Part shown: in pieces, positions 53,281 to 64,000 of the stretch
Numbering within the stretch: position 1 is the stretch's first letter
Layout of the letters: each line of letters begins with the position of its first letter
Assembly (NCBI GenBank): GCA_030068075.1
Contig: CM057843.1
Span: 40,245,832 to 40,309,831, forward strand
Reading direction: 5' to 3'
DNA from: Paguma larvata
Taxonomy: Eukaryota; Chordata; Mammalia; Carnivora; Viverridae
DNA: 64,000 bases
Program-made: the position numbers and the translations under genes
The notes under the pieces: generated by a model
Databases searched by the model: none
The model's input: the letters and a program-made list of their open reading frames with translations, nothing else
What the model was told of the DNA's origin: nothing

Positions 53281-55944
53281 CTAAACAGAGGACAAGGAAG
53301 AATAAATCACAGACAGCCTGTCCCCGGCGGCGACCACCGCCACTGGGCCTGAAGCTGACCTCCCCGCAGCTGACTTGGGGGTCGCTCTCCAGCCTCTCCC
53401 CCTCTGCACCTATTTGTTGGTTTGTGGGATTTACCTGTCTACTGTCTGGCCCCCCAACCCTCCCCAAGCAAACTCATGAGAACAGCAGGGATTGTGCCTG
53501 TGTCTTTCCCTCTGTAATGTCAGCGCCTCCAACGTACCTGTTCTGTGCCTCACAGAGCCAGGTATTCAATAAACACTGTTTGAATGAAGGAGGAGAAAGA
53601 GGAGAGAGGTCGGGGAGTGGCTCCTGATGCATTTCCTTGGTGAGCCATCTTCCTAGGGAGCTTGTCTTTCAGAGTTGGCTTCATGGGTAAGCCACGCGTG
53701 CGGTCTCTCAGAGCCCCCGCTCTGTTCAGAAAGGCCCCACGCTTTGCTTAATGCCCTGCTGTCCTTGTCTCGAACTTCTTAACAATTTTTGAATAAAGAA
53801 CGCTTTGCACCGGGCCCTACAAATTATGTAGCCGATCTCACTTCCAGGTATTTGCATAGCTGACTCTTTAGGGCTTAGTGCCAATGTCGCCTCTTCAGAG
53901 GGGCCCTCTCTGACCACCCTATGTAAAGATCTCCCTCCCCCACCATCTCCCCTTCCAGTGACCCTGTCATGGGACCCGGTTAACATCCCACGTAGCACCC
54001 ACCACACTACCATTTACCACGTGTCTTCTTCCTAAAAGAATGTCTTGTCTGTCCAGTTCACCACTGTGACCCTGTGCATGGCCCAAGGTAAGTGCCCAAT
54101 AAACACATGTTAACTAACAGAAGGCCCGTAAGAGAGGCGGATCCAGAAAACACAGGGACACGAGACTCCCTTTCTGTTGATCTAGGGCAAAGAAGATGGA
54201 GTGTGTTTATTCCCAGACAGAAGTTGCTATCACTCTTCGACACGAGCGGCAGGAAAGAGGCCCTCACTAGGGAGAGGAAGGATGAACCTCCAGTCCGCAG
54301 CCGACAGAATTCTAGAACTTATCTGGGAGGTGGGAAAGGTTCTGTCAAGAGCGTGTGTACAGAGCATGTGTTTATCTCTGTTGTGGGAAGGGTGGGAGTA
54401 CTCGGGGTGGGGGATGGGGAAATGAATCGCTCTGTGTTTGTGGTCTGGGGAATTCTAATAATAACTGCTGCCATCAGCGTGTTGCTTTATAATGTACGCC
54501 GTGGCTCAGAGACAGCTGACATTGATCCGTACCGGCACGGCGCGCACGTCGGGGGATGCACGCCGCCCTGGGAGAGCCGGAGGTGTGCTAAGTGTGCTCT
54601 AGAGGCCCGAGAGTTCTCTTTCTCGTCTGGCACCGAGTACGTTACCGTGTATAGGCGGTACGTGTGTGTGTTGTTTGTCATGTTGTACTGTTACTTCACC
54701 TGCAGGGAGATTGCAGAACAAGAACAGGCCTTATCTCCACCAGCGTCTTGAGCCACCCGAGACGGAGTTTCTGCCCCCGGCGGCGCCGAGGCAAGGTGGC
54801 TGGCTTGTGTGTGCACAATCATTCACCTGTCCCCAGCCCTCAGTACGTGTCCCCCACCCCAGCCCCCGATGATCCTTCCCCTCGCCCACACCATCCCCGC
54901 CCCTCAGTCCCACATGCCGCCTCCCTCCTGAAGGCCTGTCCCTTTACCACCCTTCCCACTATGGCAGATAAGCTGTGTGATCTGGGTGAGTCATTTGCCC
55001 TCTCTGAACTTCTAACCCTGACCTACCATGAACTCCAAATTAAACAACTCCAGAAAACACTGGAAGTGGCTAGCTCGGGTGGGTTAGAGGAGCTGAGCTC
55101 CCCCCCTCACCTCACTCGAAAACTAGGGGAGCATAGGCAAGGCGGGGGCAGCAAGAGAGCATAGGGGCAGAGTGGGTGTGGGTTCCTGTCGCCAAATCAG
55201 AAGGTGACGTTTTCTGAGAGCCTGATACAATCTGTGTCTCCCTCTCCCGGATGATGTGTGAACCCCAACCCCCATCTTGAATTATGAACCAACTGCTCCA
55301 ACTGTTTTCCCTGTGCCAGACTTGCTGCTCAGCCTTGACACCCTGCAAGGCAGAGTTCTGTCGTCAGAAGTCCCTAAGTTTAATCTTGGGGCACCTGGGT
55401 GGCTCAGGCGGTTAAGTGTCTGACTCTTGATTTCGGCTCAGGTCATGATCTCACAGATGGTGGGATTGAGCCCTGCGTCAGTCTGTGTTGAGGGCATGGT
55501 GCCTGCTTGGTATTCTCTCTCCCCCCTTTTTCCCTCCCCCTCCCCCACTTGTGTTCACTCTCTCTCTCTCTCTCTCTCTCTCAAAAAACAAAAACAAAAC
55601 AAACTTTAAGCTTGGATCTTTTGTTTGCTAGCTGCCTGATTCTAGAAAAGATATTTCAGCTCTGAGAACCTTAGCTTCTTTGACATAGGAAGTAGTAATT
55701 CCTACCTTGAAGGGCTCCTAGGATTTAATGAGATACCACAGATTGGGCATGGCATATTGCCCACCACACAGTAGAGACCCATTTAAAAAAAATACTGGTT
55801 TTCCAAATCTGCCAACGCATCTGGGACAAGCTGGCAGGATGCACGTTAGGGCATTCAGGTGGTTGGGAAGGTGGGGCTTACCTTGGCCTCCTCCAGGGCT
55901 GCTGGTGCCTCTGTGTTACAATTGGTCTGGTTCGGAGTAGCCAC
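52486..55944 (-). CDS. HEXIM2: HEXIM2, P-TEFb/7SK snRNP inhibitor, with expected start codon missing
   Basis: HEXIM2 is a nuclear protein that, with 7SK RNA and LARP7, sequesters P-TEFb (CDK9/cyclin T) and restrains RNA polymerase II elongation. Two exons (55882-55944 and 52486-53280) give 285 codons from the GTG at 55944, matching human length (286) when aligned. Seen: the basic RNA-binding motif KKHRRRPSKRKRHWRPY (residues 88-104 from that GTG), the inhibitory PYNT motif (139-142), acidic regions and a C-terminal leucine-rich coiled coil (about 200-280). The human double ATG reads AAG GTG here and no ATG exists in the first coding exon. I treat the frame as conserved but the start as unresolved (non-AUG, or 156 residues from ATG 52956, or a pseudogene-like change). 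Confidence 0.88.
55388..55604 (+). mobile_element. CAN-SINE in HEXIM2 intron
   Basis: GGGGCACCTGGGTGGCTCAG head, GGTCATGATCTCACAG, and a long (CT)n tract with an A-rich tail. Confidence 0.93.
55640..55765 (-). repeat. MIR-like fragment
   Basis: TCAGCTCTGAGAACCTTAGC, GTAATTCCTACCTTGAAGG and GATTTAATGAGATACCACA resemble reverse-strand MIR. Confidence 0.5.
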
Positions 55945-55991
55945 CTTCTTCTGTTCCAAATCTTTCAGCAGATGCCTTTAACTAATGACGC
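55882..55991 (-). CDS. HEXIM2: HEXIM2 first coding exon (start region)
   Basis: It encodes VATPNQTNCNTEAPAALEEA plus Lys and stops at donor GTAAGC (55881-55880). A good acceptor (TTTAAGGCAG) precedes 55991. Upstream of GTG 55944-55942 the frame reads LEQKK back to a TAA at 55980-55978. The exon contains no ATG on the minus strand in any frame. Confidence 0.8.
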
Positions 55992-56939
55992 CTGCCTTAA
56001 ACAACAGAAAACTAAGTCTTAAAGGAGAATTTTCAGGAAGACTGGCTACCCGGGAATTTTTCACCAAGGCAGCGGCAGCCATTTTGTAGCACCGGAACTG
56101 CACACCTTCATTGTCAAATGAAGGCCCTGAAGGCTGCCTCCACACCTGGTTTCCACGCCTTCAGCCAGCAAGGGGGCCAAATGGGGAATAAGGGGCCATC
56201 TTCCCAGGCCTGTTCCTCAGACCCCAGGCCAGGGTTTACATCCTATACAGTTCTGGAAGTCACTGAGGCCCAGGCTGGCAGCTAGGAAGATAGCTCTGAG
56301 TTCCCCGCCCCCCCCCACCGGCAACCAAAGGGGGAAAGGACGCTGTCTGGAGAGGCAAAGATACAGCAGTGACCTGGAGAGGCTGGCAATGGAGTGGGTC
56401 AGGGGCCCTAACAAGAAAATATGTAGCAGGCTTTACAAGGGGTCCTCTCCTCACTGTGTGCAGAGGCCCCGGTCTTGACAGCAGACCCCTCCCCCTGCCT
56501 ACCCCCCACGCTGGACTCCAAAACCCAGCACTGAGAAACACAACTGTGGCCTGGGCCGAGCCTGAGGCCGAAGCCTTATCATCTCCTGGGCTTGGCCTGC
56601 CTCCGCACTCCTTCCTCTCAGGACGGGAAACAGAGGAAAAGAGAAGAAGTCTTCACACTACATGCAGCTTGGAAGGGACGCCCAACTGGAATAAGAATGG
56701 ATTCCTTGGAAGAGGGGAAGTGGTCCCAGAAAGGAGATTTTGCAAAGGCAGAACTGACCTATTTGCTGTCAAGGATTATGCACACGACTATATCTGTGTG
56801 TCTTTCTGTGCGACCGACCTCCTGTTTGTGCAGTTCCCAATGCCTCAGCCCTACCTCTTGCTGCAATTGCAGCAGCTCTGGTCAAGCCGCTCAGGCACTA
56901 AGGTTGGCGGGGGAGGGGAAAAGCCTGGCAGCGCGGTGC

Positions 56940-57320
56940 CTATTGGGGATTGTAGTTCTTCCAGCTTTGGAAGACGGGTCAAGATCCTGTCACGTCTACA
57001 GTCAGACCGAGAACTCCAATACCCACATAGCCTTGCGCGAGAGGCGTCCCGCGCTCACCGATGCCTTCTTTGATTGGTCATATTGTCTGCCAATATTTTC
57101 ACTTTCGTCAACGATTAGCTGTGCGGAAGCACAACAGGACCCGCCTTCCGAGCTCAATTAAAGAGTTCATTGATGGCGTTAATCTTGACTGGGCAGAAAA
57201 TAGATCCGGCTGAGAGGGGCGGGGCTGTGGGTGCGGAGGGATCCTCGGTCCTAGAGGAAGGCGACGAGAAGGATCGGTGGCCGCCGCCGCCATTTTGGGC
57301 TGGGAGGAGGCAGCGGAGGG
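56940..57320 (-). promoter_or_regulatory. HEXIM2: HEXIM2 core promoter with ZNF143-, NF-Y- and YY1-like motifs
   Basis: On the minus strand GAACTACAATCCCC (about 56945-56958) is a ZNF143/Staf core. On the plus strand AACTCCAATACCC with CCTTGCG (57012-57036) resembles a second, degenerate ZNF143 site. CCAAT boxes lie at 57073-57077 (minus) and 57090-57094 (plus). CCCAAAATGGCGGC on the minus strand (57285-57298) is a YY1 site in the usual orientation just downstream of a start site, so transcription toward HEXIM2 may begin near 57.3 kb. Confidence 0.7.
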
Positions 57321-57900
57321 ACTCGCTGCGCAGTGAGAGCACCCCGTGGGGGGTGGTCCGGGCGCGGGGAGAGGCCGGGCCGAGTGGGCTGCCTGAAGTG
57401 GTGGCGCCGGGAGACGGCGGGGAGTGGGACCGGGAGCCGGGGGGTGAAGGTTGGAGTCTCCCCGGCGGGGCCCGGTCCTCAAACCGTCCCGGCAGCCCCG
57501 CAGCCTCGCCTCTCACAGAGGGCGGGGTCCTTGGGCAATTACCGCGTGTTCCCCGAGACCCCAGCTGGGGAGAGACCGGGTGAAACGATTCCCCTTTGCT
57601 CTTCCCACGGGGGACGCAGATCCAGAGGCCGAGTTCTGCCAACTTTCCCCTCCCCCATGCGGCCTGGGTATGGTGGCGGGGCCCAGCGTTGCGGGACCCC
57701 TCACTTCGATGGGCGAGGTGGGGGCGACGCCAGATTCCAGAGACTGGGGCGGCAGGGGAGGGCGAAGGTCCCAGCTCTGGCCGTGCATCCTTCTGGCGTT
57801 GCAGGCGGCTGGAGGCCCCGAGGGCGCAGAGCCGGGTGCACCCACCATCTCGCCCCCATACACCAAGGCCATCCCGCAGCCCGGGCTTCGAGAAGGAAAC
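57180..57900. promoter_or_regulatory. CpG island at the HEXIM2 5' end
   Basis: It is GC- and CpG-dense, with GAGGGGCGGGGCTGTGG near 57213. The long open frames here on both strands are typical of CpG islands and do not encode a known protein. A plus-strand (divergent) transcript is possible. Confidence 0.75.
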
Positions 57901-58141
57901 AGCCTTCTTCTGACAGTAGCAACCACCAATTCTCCCTGGAAGTAGGTAGATACAGGCACGTGGAAACCTTTGCGAGCCCAATGCTTGGAAATCTCTGAGC
58001 GCTCTTGCCCTCAAGATTTCTAGGCAGCCCCGATCGGAATGACCTGACCTTGCACGTCCCCAGCCAGTTTGAGAAACTCTAAAAATGTGCTGTTCACTTC
58101 TCTTGAAAGTTCACACCAAAGAAAGGTTGGGTTTTGCCCTT

Positions 58142-58162
58142 TACGGGGTTGGGACACACACA
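58142..58162. repeat. Short (CA)n run
   Basis: A (CA)n stretch of about 20 bases. Confidence 0.85.
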
Positions 58163-58546
58163 CACACACAAAACTGAGTGGCCACGGCTCTGGGAATAAA
58201 AGTGGAGTGGCCCATTTCGGATGCTTCAGGAACATCTGTTTGCGTTTTGAAATCTGAGCCATGAGTTTTACCAAAACTTTTGGAGAAATGGCTGCCCTCC
58301 TAGAGGAAAGAACGAACTAATTCCAACGTGATCTTTATAACACTACAAATTCTTTCCAGTGTAAAGAACTTTTCTTCCACAAACTGAACAAAATGGGGAG
58401 TATTTTGCCACTGGTGCGTTGTTACTAGGGAAACTATTTTGAATTTCCAAATGGAGTAATTGAAAATCACCTCTGTGAATCCCAGATGCTACCGAGATAG
58501 AAATTGCAGTTTTGAGCAACTTCGTATATGTAGCATCGGCGGCAGC

Positions 58547-58573
58547 GGGGGGGGGGGGGGGGGGGGGGGGGGG
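58547..58573. repeat. Poly-G homopolymer (27)
   Basis: It has 27 consecutive G bases, then CGGGAG, directly after CGGCGGCAGC. It is very long for a mammalian G run. It could form stacked G-quadruplexes or be a sequencing artefact. Confidence 0.9.
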
Positions 58574-61500
58574 CGGGAGACCTGCTTTGAAAAAAATAAA
58601 TACTCAACTTTTAACAGTTAACAGTAGCTTCTTAAAGGATTGAAGTTTGATGTGAAATTCTTTTCTTGAATTACAGTTTAAACCATCTTGTTCTGCTCGA
58701 AATCCAAGTTTAGAGAGATTTAGGTACAGCTCAGGGATATCCTAATAATTATTCTGTTGCTAAAATATTAGTTAAAAATTATGTGTAGGTAGACTCTGAA
58801 GTCTGAGAATGACAGGGCAGTGGATTTTACCTTTGAGGGTATCTTGTAATGAATCTCATTGCCAATTACACATGGTCACATCATTCCTGAACCTTTGGCT
58901 TTAATAGCAAGAACGGTGGAAGGTTTTGGATACCTGAAGCCCTTCTCCTATTAATCATTTTTTAAGTTGTAAATGACAGTTACATAACTTTATACTCTCC
59001 CCCTGCTCCCCACATGTTCTCAGAGAAAGTCTTACAACTGGATTGTGACAGGGTGATCACCATTGACTTGATTTCTTAATCCAGAATTTGAACCACTAAA
59101 TGAAGGACACTTGATTCATACTGTAAGTTGACTTGACGTCGGTCATGTTAATTTTACACTGTTCTTCAGATCAAGAGAAGATGGGAGTTAGGAAAAGCTG
59201 ACGTTAACTTGGTGGGAATTAAGTTAAATAGTCATAGGAGCTGAATGGGGCTTTAAAGATTATCTTTGTAGTTCTTCTGTCAAGAATTTAATGGAGGAGG
59301 ATCCCAGGCTCTCATGATTCATCCTCCATGGTGAAGTAATAGGGTTAAACCTTTGGATGCCACTGGGTAGACAGTACTGTGCCAGGTGCAGAAATGTGTT
59401 ACTCATTTATAAAGATGAAAGGTAATCGTCTTTAAGGTTGACCCAGAAGCCTTTCCATTCCTTGATAAGAAAAGTTGGGAATAAACCCAGTTTAATAATG
59501 CTCCCTTGGTTAGCTTCTGAGCAAAACACAGGCCTGGAAGTTAGGAACTCCAGGTTCTATTTCTGTGTGTGCTACCACTGACTTGATTGGCTTGGCCAGA
59601 GGCCAAATCCTGAAGATGAGGCCAAACTGGTCATTTCGATGCTGAGGCCATTGTTGGTCTAATGTTCAACCAGACCTTCAACTTCCTTCTCTGCTCTCCC
59701 CTTTCAGAGGAGTTGCTTCGGGGTTTATGACAAAGGCTGCAAACCCTATAGAGCTCAGTTTCCTGATTTGAAAATAGTATCTGTGCTGCCTCCCCCACAA
59801 ATACTCTCCAGTAGCTGTGTAAACATTTACTTACTAAAACTTCGTTATTTGCGAATCTAGAACTTCTGCTCCCGAGGTTATTTGGGGGTATTTGGGAGGC
59901 CTGCCTTACTGTAGGTGGTCCTGGTTTCCCTTGGCAACGCAAAGGGTGGCCATCCAACTAGGCTGAACGGGGGTCAATTTCCTAGGGTCCCGAGCAGTTG
60001 TTACTAGGGAGGCCTGGATTATTTTACCCTGATGGCCGGCTCCTGGGGCCTGGCGGCTCTGAGTGAGTAGGATCCGTGGATGAGTAGGATTGACTCTTCG
60101 CAGCAGGTCCTGTTCAGGATGAAGATGCTTGCTTTCGAATGATTTGATTTCCACAATTACAACCAGTTTTTTATCGTGTTTAGCTCTCACCCTCTTTTCT
60201 CTCTGAATTTTCTCTTTTTAAATTGTTCAAATGTTTGTTTTGTCAAGTACACTTTTAGAAATAACTAGAGAGGAAGGTAGAACTAACCCCCTAGACAGTC
60301 CTTTCCATCCTCTATAGTTTGGTCTCCTGGCTTTGCCTAACAGCTGTACTGTAGTTATCCAGGTATGTGGACTTTAAACAGCCTTCAGACATCAAATTAA
60401 TCTCCTTTTCTGACCCTCCAGAAGGTAGCTAGTAGAGGCCAGCTTCTGCTGAGCGCTCACAAGAACGGCGATGCTGTTATTTTCTCAGATACTTGTGCAT
60501 GGGGCACTCAAGTTCCCGCATTTTCCCCCAGGAATACCCTGTTTGCTCCCTGCAAACCCAGGGCTTTCTAACACTTCACACAGAGCCCGTGGATGTGTCA
60601 AATGGAATATGAAGGATGAGAGTACAATTTCCTTCCGAATTTTTGCTCTTCTTGAAAAAACTTTTAAGCCAAACATAACTACTCTGGGTGCTATGCTGAG
60701 AGAGCACGATTTCAAAAATCTTACCCACAGTTCCCTACAGCAGCTCACCCATTTGAAAGAATTTTGTTGGTGTGCAAAATTTACTAATAAACTACTAGGA
60801 TCATTCTCTGCCCTTGACCATGTTACATCTTTGTCATAATTGAACCACCTCTAAGTAAAACCCAAGGAAAAGGTTATTCAGGAGGCTTTGTGAGGGCTCG
60901 ATTATTGATCTGTCTACACTCACCCTTTGTTCTTTTTTTCAACAAGAAATGGAATGAGGTTGTAAACTTTCTAGTATTCAAAGACCATTGGCTCAAGTTG
61001 AACCTTTGCTGCCTAGACTGTATATTTTGTCCCATTTGCAAAGATCCGACTGTGTTCAGGGCTTGAATTTGACATTTTCTTTACTTTAAAAATTATTTTT
61101 CATTTCTAGCATCAACTGTCTATACCTTATGTGAGAAAGAATGGTGAAGTGGAATTTCATTATTCCAGTGTTCTTGTCAAATTTGAAAAAATAATTTCAA
61201 AAAACTTCACAAACTCAAGTGTACTTAATACAAGTACTATCTCAGCTCTAGCTAACTTCGACATCACGATGTTATGAATTATTTGTTGCCAGCTGTTCTG
61301 GGTGTAAGTGGCCAGGGAGAATTCTGTGGTACATTACCTAATGTTTGACTAAATATAGCCAGCTCTTGATTTTCTTGAAGGTAAACTATTCAGTTGTGGT
61401 TGTGGGTTTTTGTTTTTGTTTTTTTCACATTTCTCTGAATCCCCTCTTTAATTTTTTTCCCTCTAATTTTTGAAGTCATTAGGGTCATATTTATTTACAT

Positions 61501-61618
61501 TTTCCCAAAAAATTTTAATCTTTTAGGAAGATTAAGTGAATTAAGATGAAGAAGTGAAAATTAAAAAATTAAAATACTGATCAAATGAGCAACTGCTCTG
61601 GTCTTAAAAAGAAACAAG
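58574..61618. other. AT-rich single-copy intergenic region
   Basis: No SINE, and no gene recognised. It is likely the spacer between HEXIM2 and HEXIM1. Open frames are short and without similarity that I recognise. Confidence 0.5.
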
Positions 61619-61722
61619 GGGCTGGCTCAGTCCATGGAGCATGTGACTCTTGATCTCGGGGTTGTGGGTTCGAGCCCCATACTGGGCATAGAGATTACTG
61701 AAAAAAGAAAAAAAAAATAATT
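61619..61722 (+). mobile_element. Short CAN-SINE
   Basis: GGGGCTGGCTCAGTCCATGG, CTCTTGATCTCGGGGTTGTG and GGTTCGAGCCCC, with an A-rich tail. The head is slightly truncated. Confidence 0.88.
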
Positions 61723-61734
61723 ATATCAGTGGCA

Positions 61735-61925
61735 GCTTACTTTAGTTTAACACATTTTCATCCTTTAATCCTGATAGCAGTTTTGTGAAGTAGGCCCAAC
61801 CCATTTTGCTGATGACGAATGAGGCTCAGAGAGTTTAAGAGTAGTGTCCAGGGTTGCACTGCCAGTATATGTTAAAGACATGACTAGGACCCTGCTTTTT
61901 TGATTCTTATTCAGCTAGTCTCATT
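61735..61925 (+). repeat. MIR-like element
   Basis: CATTTTGCTGATGACGAATG, AGGCTCAGAGAGTTTAAGAG and GTCCAGGGTTGCACTGCCAG follow the MIR order. Confidence 0.65.
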
Positions 61926-63380
61926 TTTATGGTTTCTTTCTTTAGAGATACCTGGTATATTTTTCTGAATTAAACCACTCTGGACCTCTCTGGCATTCTC
62001 TCCCAAAAAAGGAGATCTAAAGGGCCCTGTCTCCTGAGGGCCACTTTGTATTATCGGCTAACCCTCAAAAAGTTTTTCTTACTCAAAGGAGGATTTAGCT
62101 TTCCAGCCAGGGGTCTCAAAGCTGGGGAAGCACTTTGCCCTGGCTGGATACCCAGGCCCCCTATTTGAGAAAGGGAACAAACTGAAATTGCCAGTGTGTG
62201 AGCCTGGTCTTTTAAACATCTCAGTTAAAATGTTCGGAAGAGAGGACTTTAGTGAAAGACTAGAGATCCTCAGATGACTTGAGGATCATTTGTCGGCACG
62301 GCCCCCTCTTATAATAGTAATTCAGGGTCTTTTCTCTCAATCCTGAGGGCAATATGCTAGTCAAGTGTTTCAGTGTAGACAGTGTTGATAGAAAACTGAA
62401 ATCTCACGCAAACCTCAGCAGTCTAAGAACATAAATGTAATACATATTATAAAGTGCCTTGGAAGCAAAATTCAGAAAGTGGCATTATCTCCAGGTAAAT
62501 GGAAGTAATTTGTGAGTTACTCAAAACGAACTATCTGTGTATTTATCAAAGATTGGACTTAATTTGTCTCCTAAGAGTAAAACATAGTTTTTTTCTGACA
62601 GTAAATGTACTTAGAGTCTCTCCAAGACTAATGGTAGGGGAAACAAGATCATTAAATTTAAATCCATTTATCTTCATAAGTTCTACAATCAAGAGGTTAT
62701 CACTGCTGCATCCTGTAATGCAGTCAAAATGAGGCTTCTCTGCACTACAAAGCCAGAGGGCAGTGTTGCTGCCTTTCCACCAAGCAGCCGTGTTTCTGGG
62801 ACTACTGCATGACATCATAGCAGAAGGAAAATTAAAAACACGAAAACTATTTCAAAATAGACATTTAATGTAATTTTAGGCCAAAGGAAAAGATCATACA
62901 TTGTCTTCAGTGGACCATCTGCCAGAATAGGGCCAGCTTAGTCCAGCTTTGAAGACCCCAAGTCAGTTCGTGACCAGCATAATTCCTCTTGATTCATGGA
63001 TTTGTGAATGCTTATGCATCATAAGGTGCATTTCACTCTTGGAAGTTCAAAAGCAAGCTTTCCAGTGGGAGTTTGGAGGGCAGAGTGGTTCCCCCTTTCC
63101 CTGCAGAGGTTCTTAACCTTCAAGGAATTTGACAGTCTCCTGATTCTCTTGAATGTCTCCCCAGAAAAATGTACATATGACACAAGTCTGAATAGAATCT
63201 CATGGGGTTCATGTATCCCAAGGCCCCCTGTGGTTTCTAAGGCCCCAAGTTAAGGAACCTGTGTTAATGATTTGAGCAATGCATTTGCTATAGGGAAACG
63301 CTGACACAGGGCAGGTGGAGCAGGCTGGATTAACCACGACAGAAAGGAACAATAATTTCTTTCTTGCTGTGAAGGAGATA
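61926..63380. other. Single-copy intergenic region
   Basis: No gene or repeat was recognised with confidence. It lies just downstream, in the minus direction, of the poly(A) signal at 63385. Confidence 0.45.
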
Positions 63381-63384
63381 GAAG

Positions 63385-63390
63385 TTTATT
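63385..63390 (-). terminator. Minus-strand AATAAA, candidate HEXIM1 3' end
   Basis: AATAAA on the minus strand (TTTATT on plus) lies about 6 kb upstream of the HEXIM2 promoter, where the HEXIM1 3' UTR is expected from human gene order. No coding sequence confirms it. Confidence 0.35.
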
Positions 63391-64000
63391 GAATACACTG
63401 CAAGGGGATGGTGGCCAGGATAGCAAAAGAGAGACTGCCAACAATCATAATTTCTTACTATTTTGATTTGGGAGCAGAAATTAATTCTGAGGCCTCCCTG
63501 CATTTTCAAGAACAGAGCTACTCAAGAACCTAAGCAGCTATTAGGAGACTGAGAATAGCGACTACACAAGGAATGTGCAGGATTCCCACTCGCCCATAAG
63601 GACTTAATTTAGCTTCTCAACCAGAAGCTTTACAATTTGCAGTGAGGGGGCATTTCTAATTTTGGCTTGACCCTCATGAAAAGGTGGACAGCTCCTGTGC
63701 CTTTTTTTAGTATAGGGAGCACCTAAGTATTAGATAATTAGGGTAAGTCCTTGGAATGCCCCAAACAGCCATTTCCTCTATAAATCCAACATTCCCTACC
63801 TCTGAACATCTTAACAAAGAGCTGCCACACAAGTTTATCCAGCCATTGCTTGCACTAAAAAAGCAAGGGGTTTACCAAGAGCCTCTTTCAGACATCCAGG
63901 AACTTCAAGCCTATTGGGGAGGCGAAGGGACTACTAAAAACCTATCTGTAGGAATGAAATGAGACTGTCATTTGTCTAACCTAACAACTACCAAATTAGG
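63391..64000 (-). other. Possible HEXIM1 3' UTR or spacer
   Basis: It is AT-rich with no recognised exon or repeat. The 68-residue open frame on the plus strand at 63756-63962 has no recognised similarity. If the AATAAA at 63385 is used, this would be transcribed 3' UTR of HEXIM1. This is inference from gene order. Confidence 0.3.

Larger units (their letters stand above)
53281..55881 (-). other. HEXIM2: HEXIM2 intron between the two coding exons
   Basis: It contains L2-like fragments at about 53480-53590 (GGTATTCAATAAACACTG) and 53870-54120, and a CAN-SINE at 55388-55604. The remainder is single-copy. The region 54500-54660 has several CpG (CGGCACGGCGCGCACGTCGG). No exon is evident. Confidence 0.75.

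Noticed and set aside
57154..58014. 286-residue minus-strand open frame and overlapping plus-strand frames
   Set aside because: They lie in the HEXIM2 CpG island, resemble no known family and lack splice or start context. It is not HEXIM1, whose basic and PYNT motifs are absent.
63756..63962. 68-residue plus-strand open frame with a protein-like composition
   Set aside because: I could not link it to any known family, and no neighbouring element supports it.
1..64000. Bacterial-type systems: operons, CRISPR arrays, phage or IS elements
   Set aside because: Spliced genes, SINEs, L1 and CpG islands show a vertebrate nuclear genome. No direct-repeat/spacer array was seen.

Overview
The window is a piece of a mammalian, cat-like (feliform carnivoran) nuclear chromosome. 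The many SINE copies beginning GGCGCCTGGGTGGCTCAG followed by CAGTCGGTTAAGC are the tRNA-Lys-derived CAN-SINE form typical of felids, and the two genes are FMNL1 and HEXIM2. They lie in the gene order known from human 17q21.31, which corresponds to cat chromosome E1 by established synteny. Both genes are on the minus strand.

Positions 1-24629 hold almost the whole coding region of FMNL1 (formin-like 1), a leukocyte actin-nucleating formin. I traced 26 coding exons, all with GT-AG introns, that join without a frame break into 1086 codons. They run from a myristoylation-type start (MGNAAGS) through the GBD/FH3 region, the proline-rich FH1 and the FH2 domain to the DAD. Only the last few residues and the 3' UTR lie beyond position 1. 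A large CpG island at about 24.4-25.35 kb marks the promoter. Introns carry MIR, L2, L1 and SINE copies, a degenerate CA-rich tract (14.0-14.4 kb), and a GC-rich tandem repeat that runs into the splice donor of exon 18.

Positions 25.35-52.25 kb are intergenic. I see no protein-coding gene there. It is filled with CAN-SINEs (many with clear target-site duplications), old MIR, L2, L1M and MER5A copies, an apparent MaLR-type LTR, microsatellites and a long polypyrimidine tract. Two low-repeat stretches (36.3-36.75 and 40.1-40.75 kb) have AP-1 sites and are candidate regulatory DNA.

Positions 52.25-57.3 kb hold HEXIM2, the paralogue of HEXIM1 that inhibits P-TEFb with 7SK RNA. Its promoter shows ZNF143-like, NF-Y and YY1 motifs. 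The most notable observation of the window is here. The exon that carries the human start codon is present and conserved, but it has no ATG in any frame: the expected ATG-ATG reads AAG-GTG, an in-frame stop lies just upstream, and the next human in-frame methionine is also lost (ATA). The first in-frame ATG would give a protein of about 156 residues without the basic RNA-binding motif.

Positions 57.9-64 kb are mostly non-coding, AT-rich single-copy sequence. A minus-strand AATAAA near 63.39 kb could be the 3' end of HEXIM1, whose coding region is not in the window. The two genes act in separate processes (cortical actin assembly and transcription elongation control) and are linked only by position.
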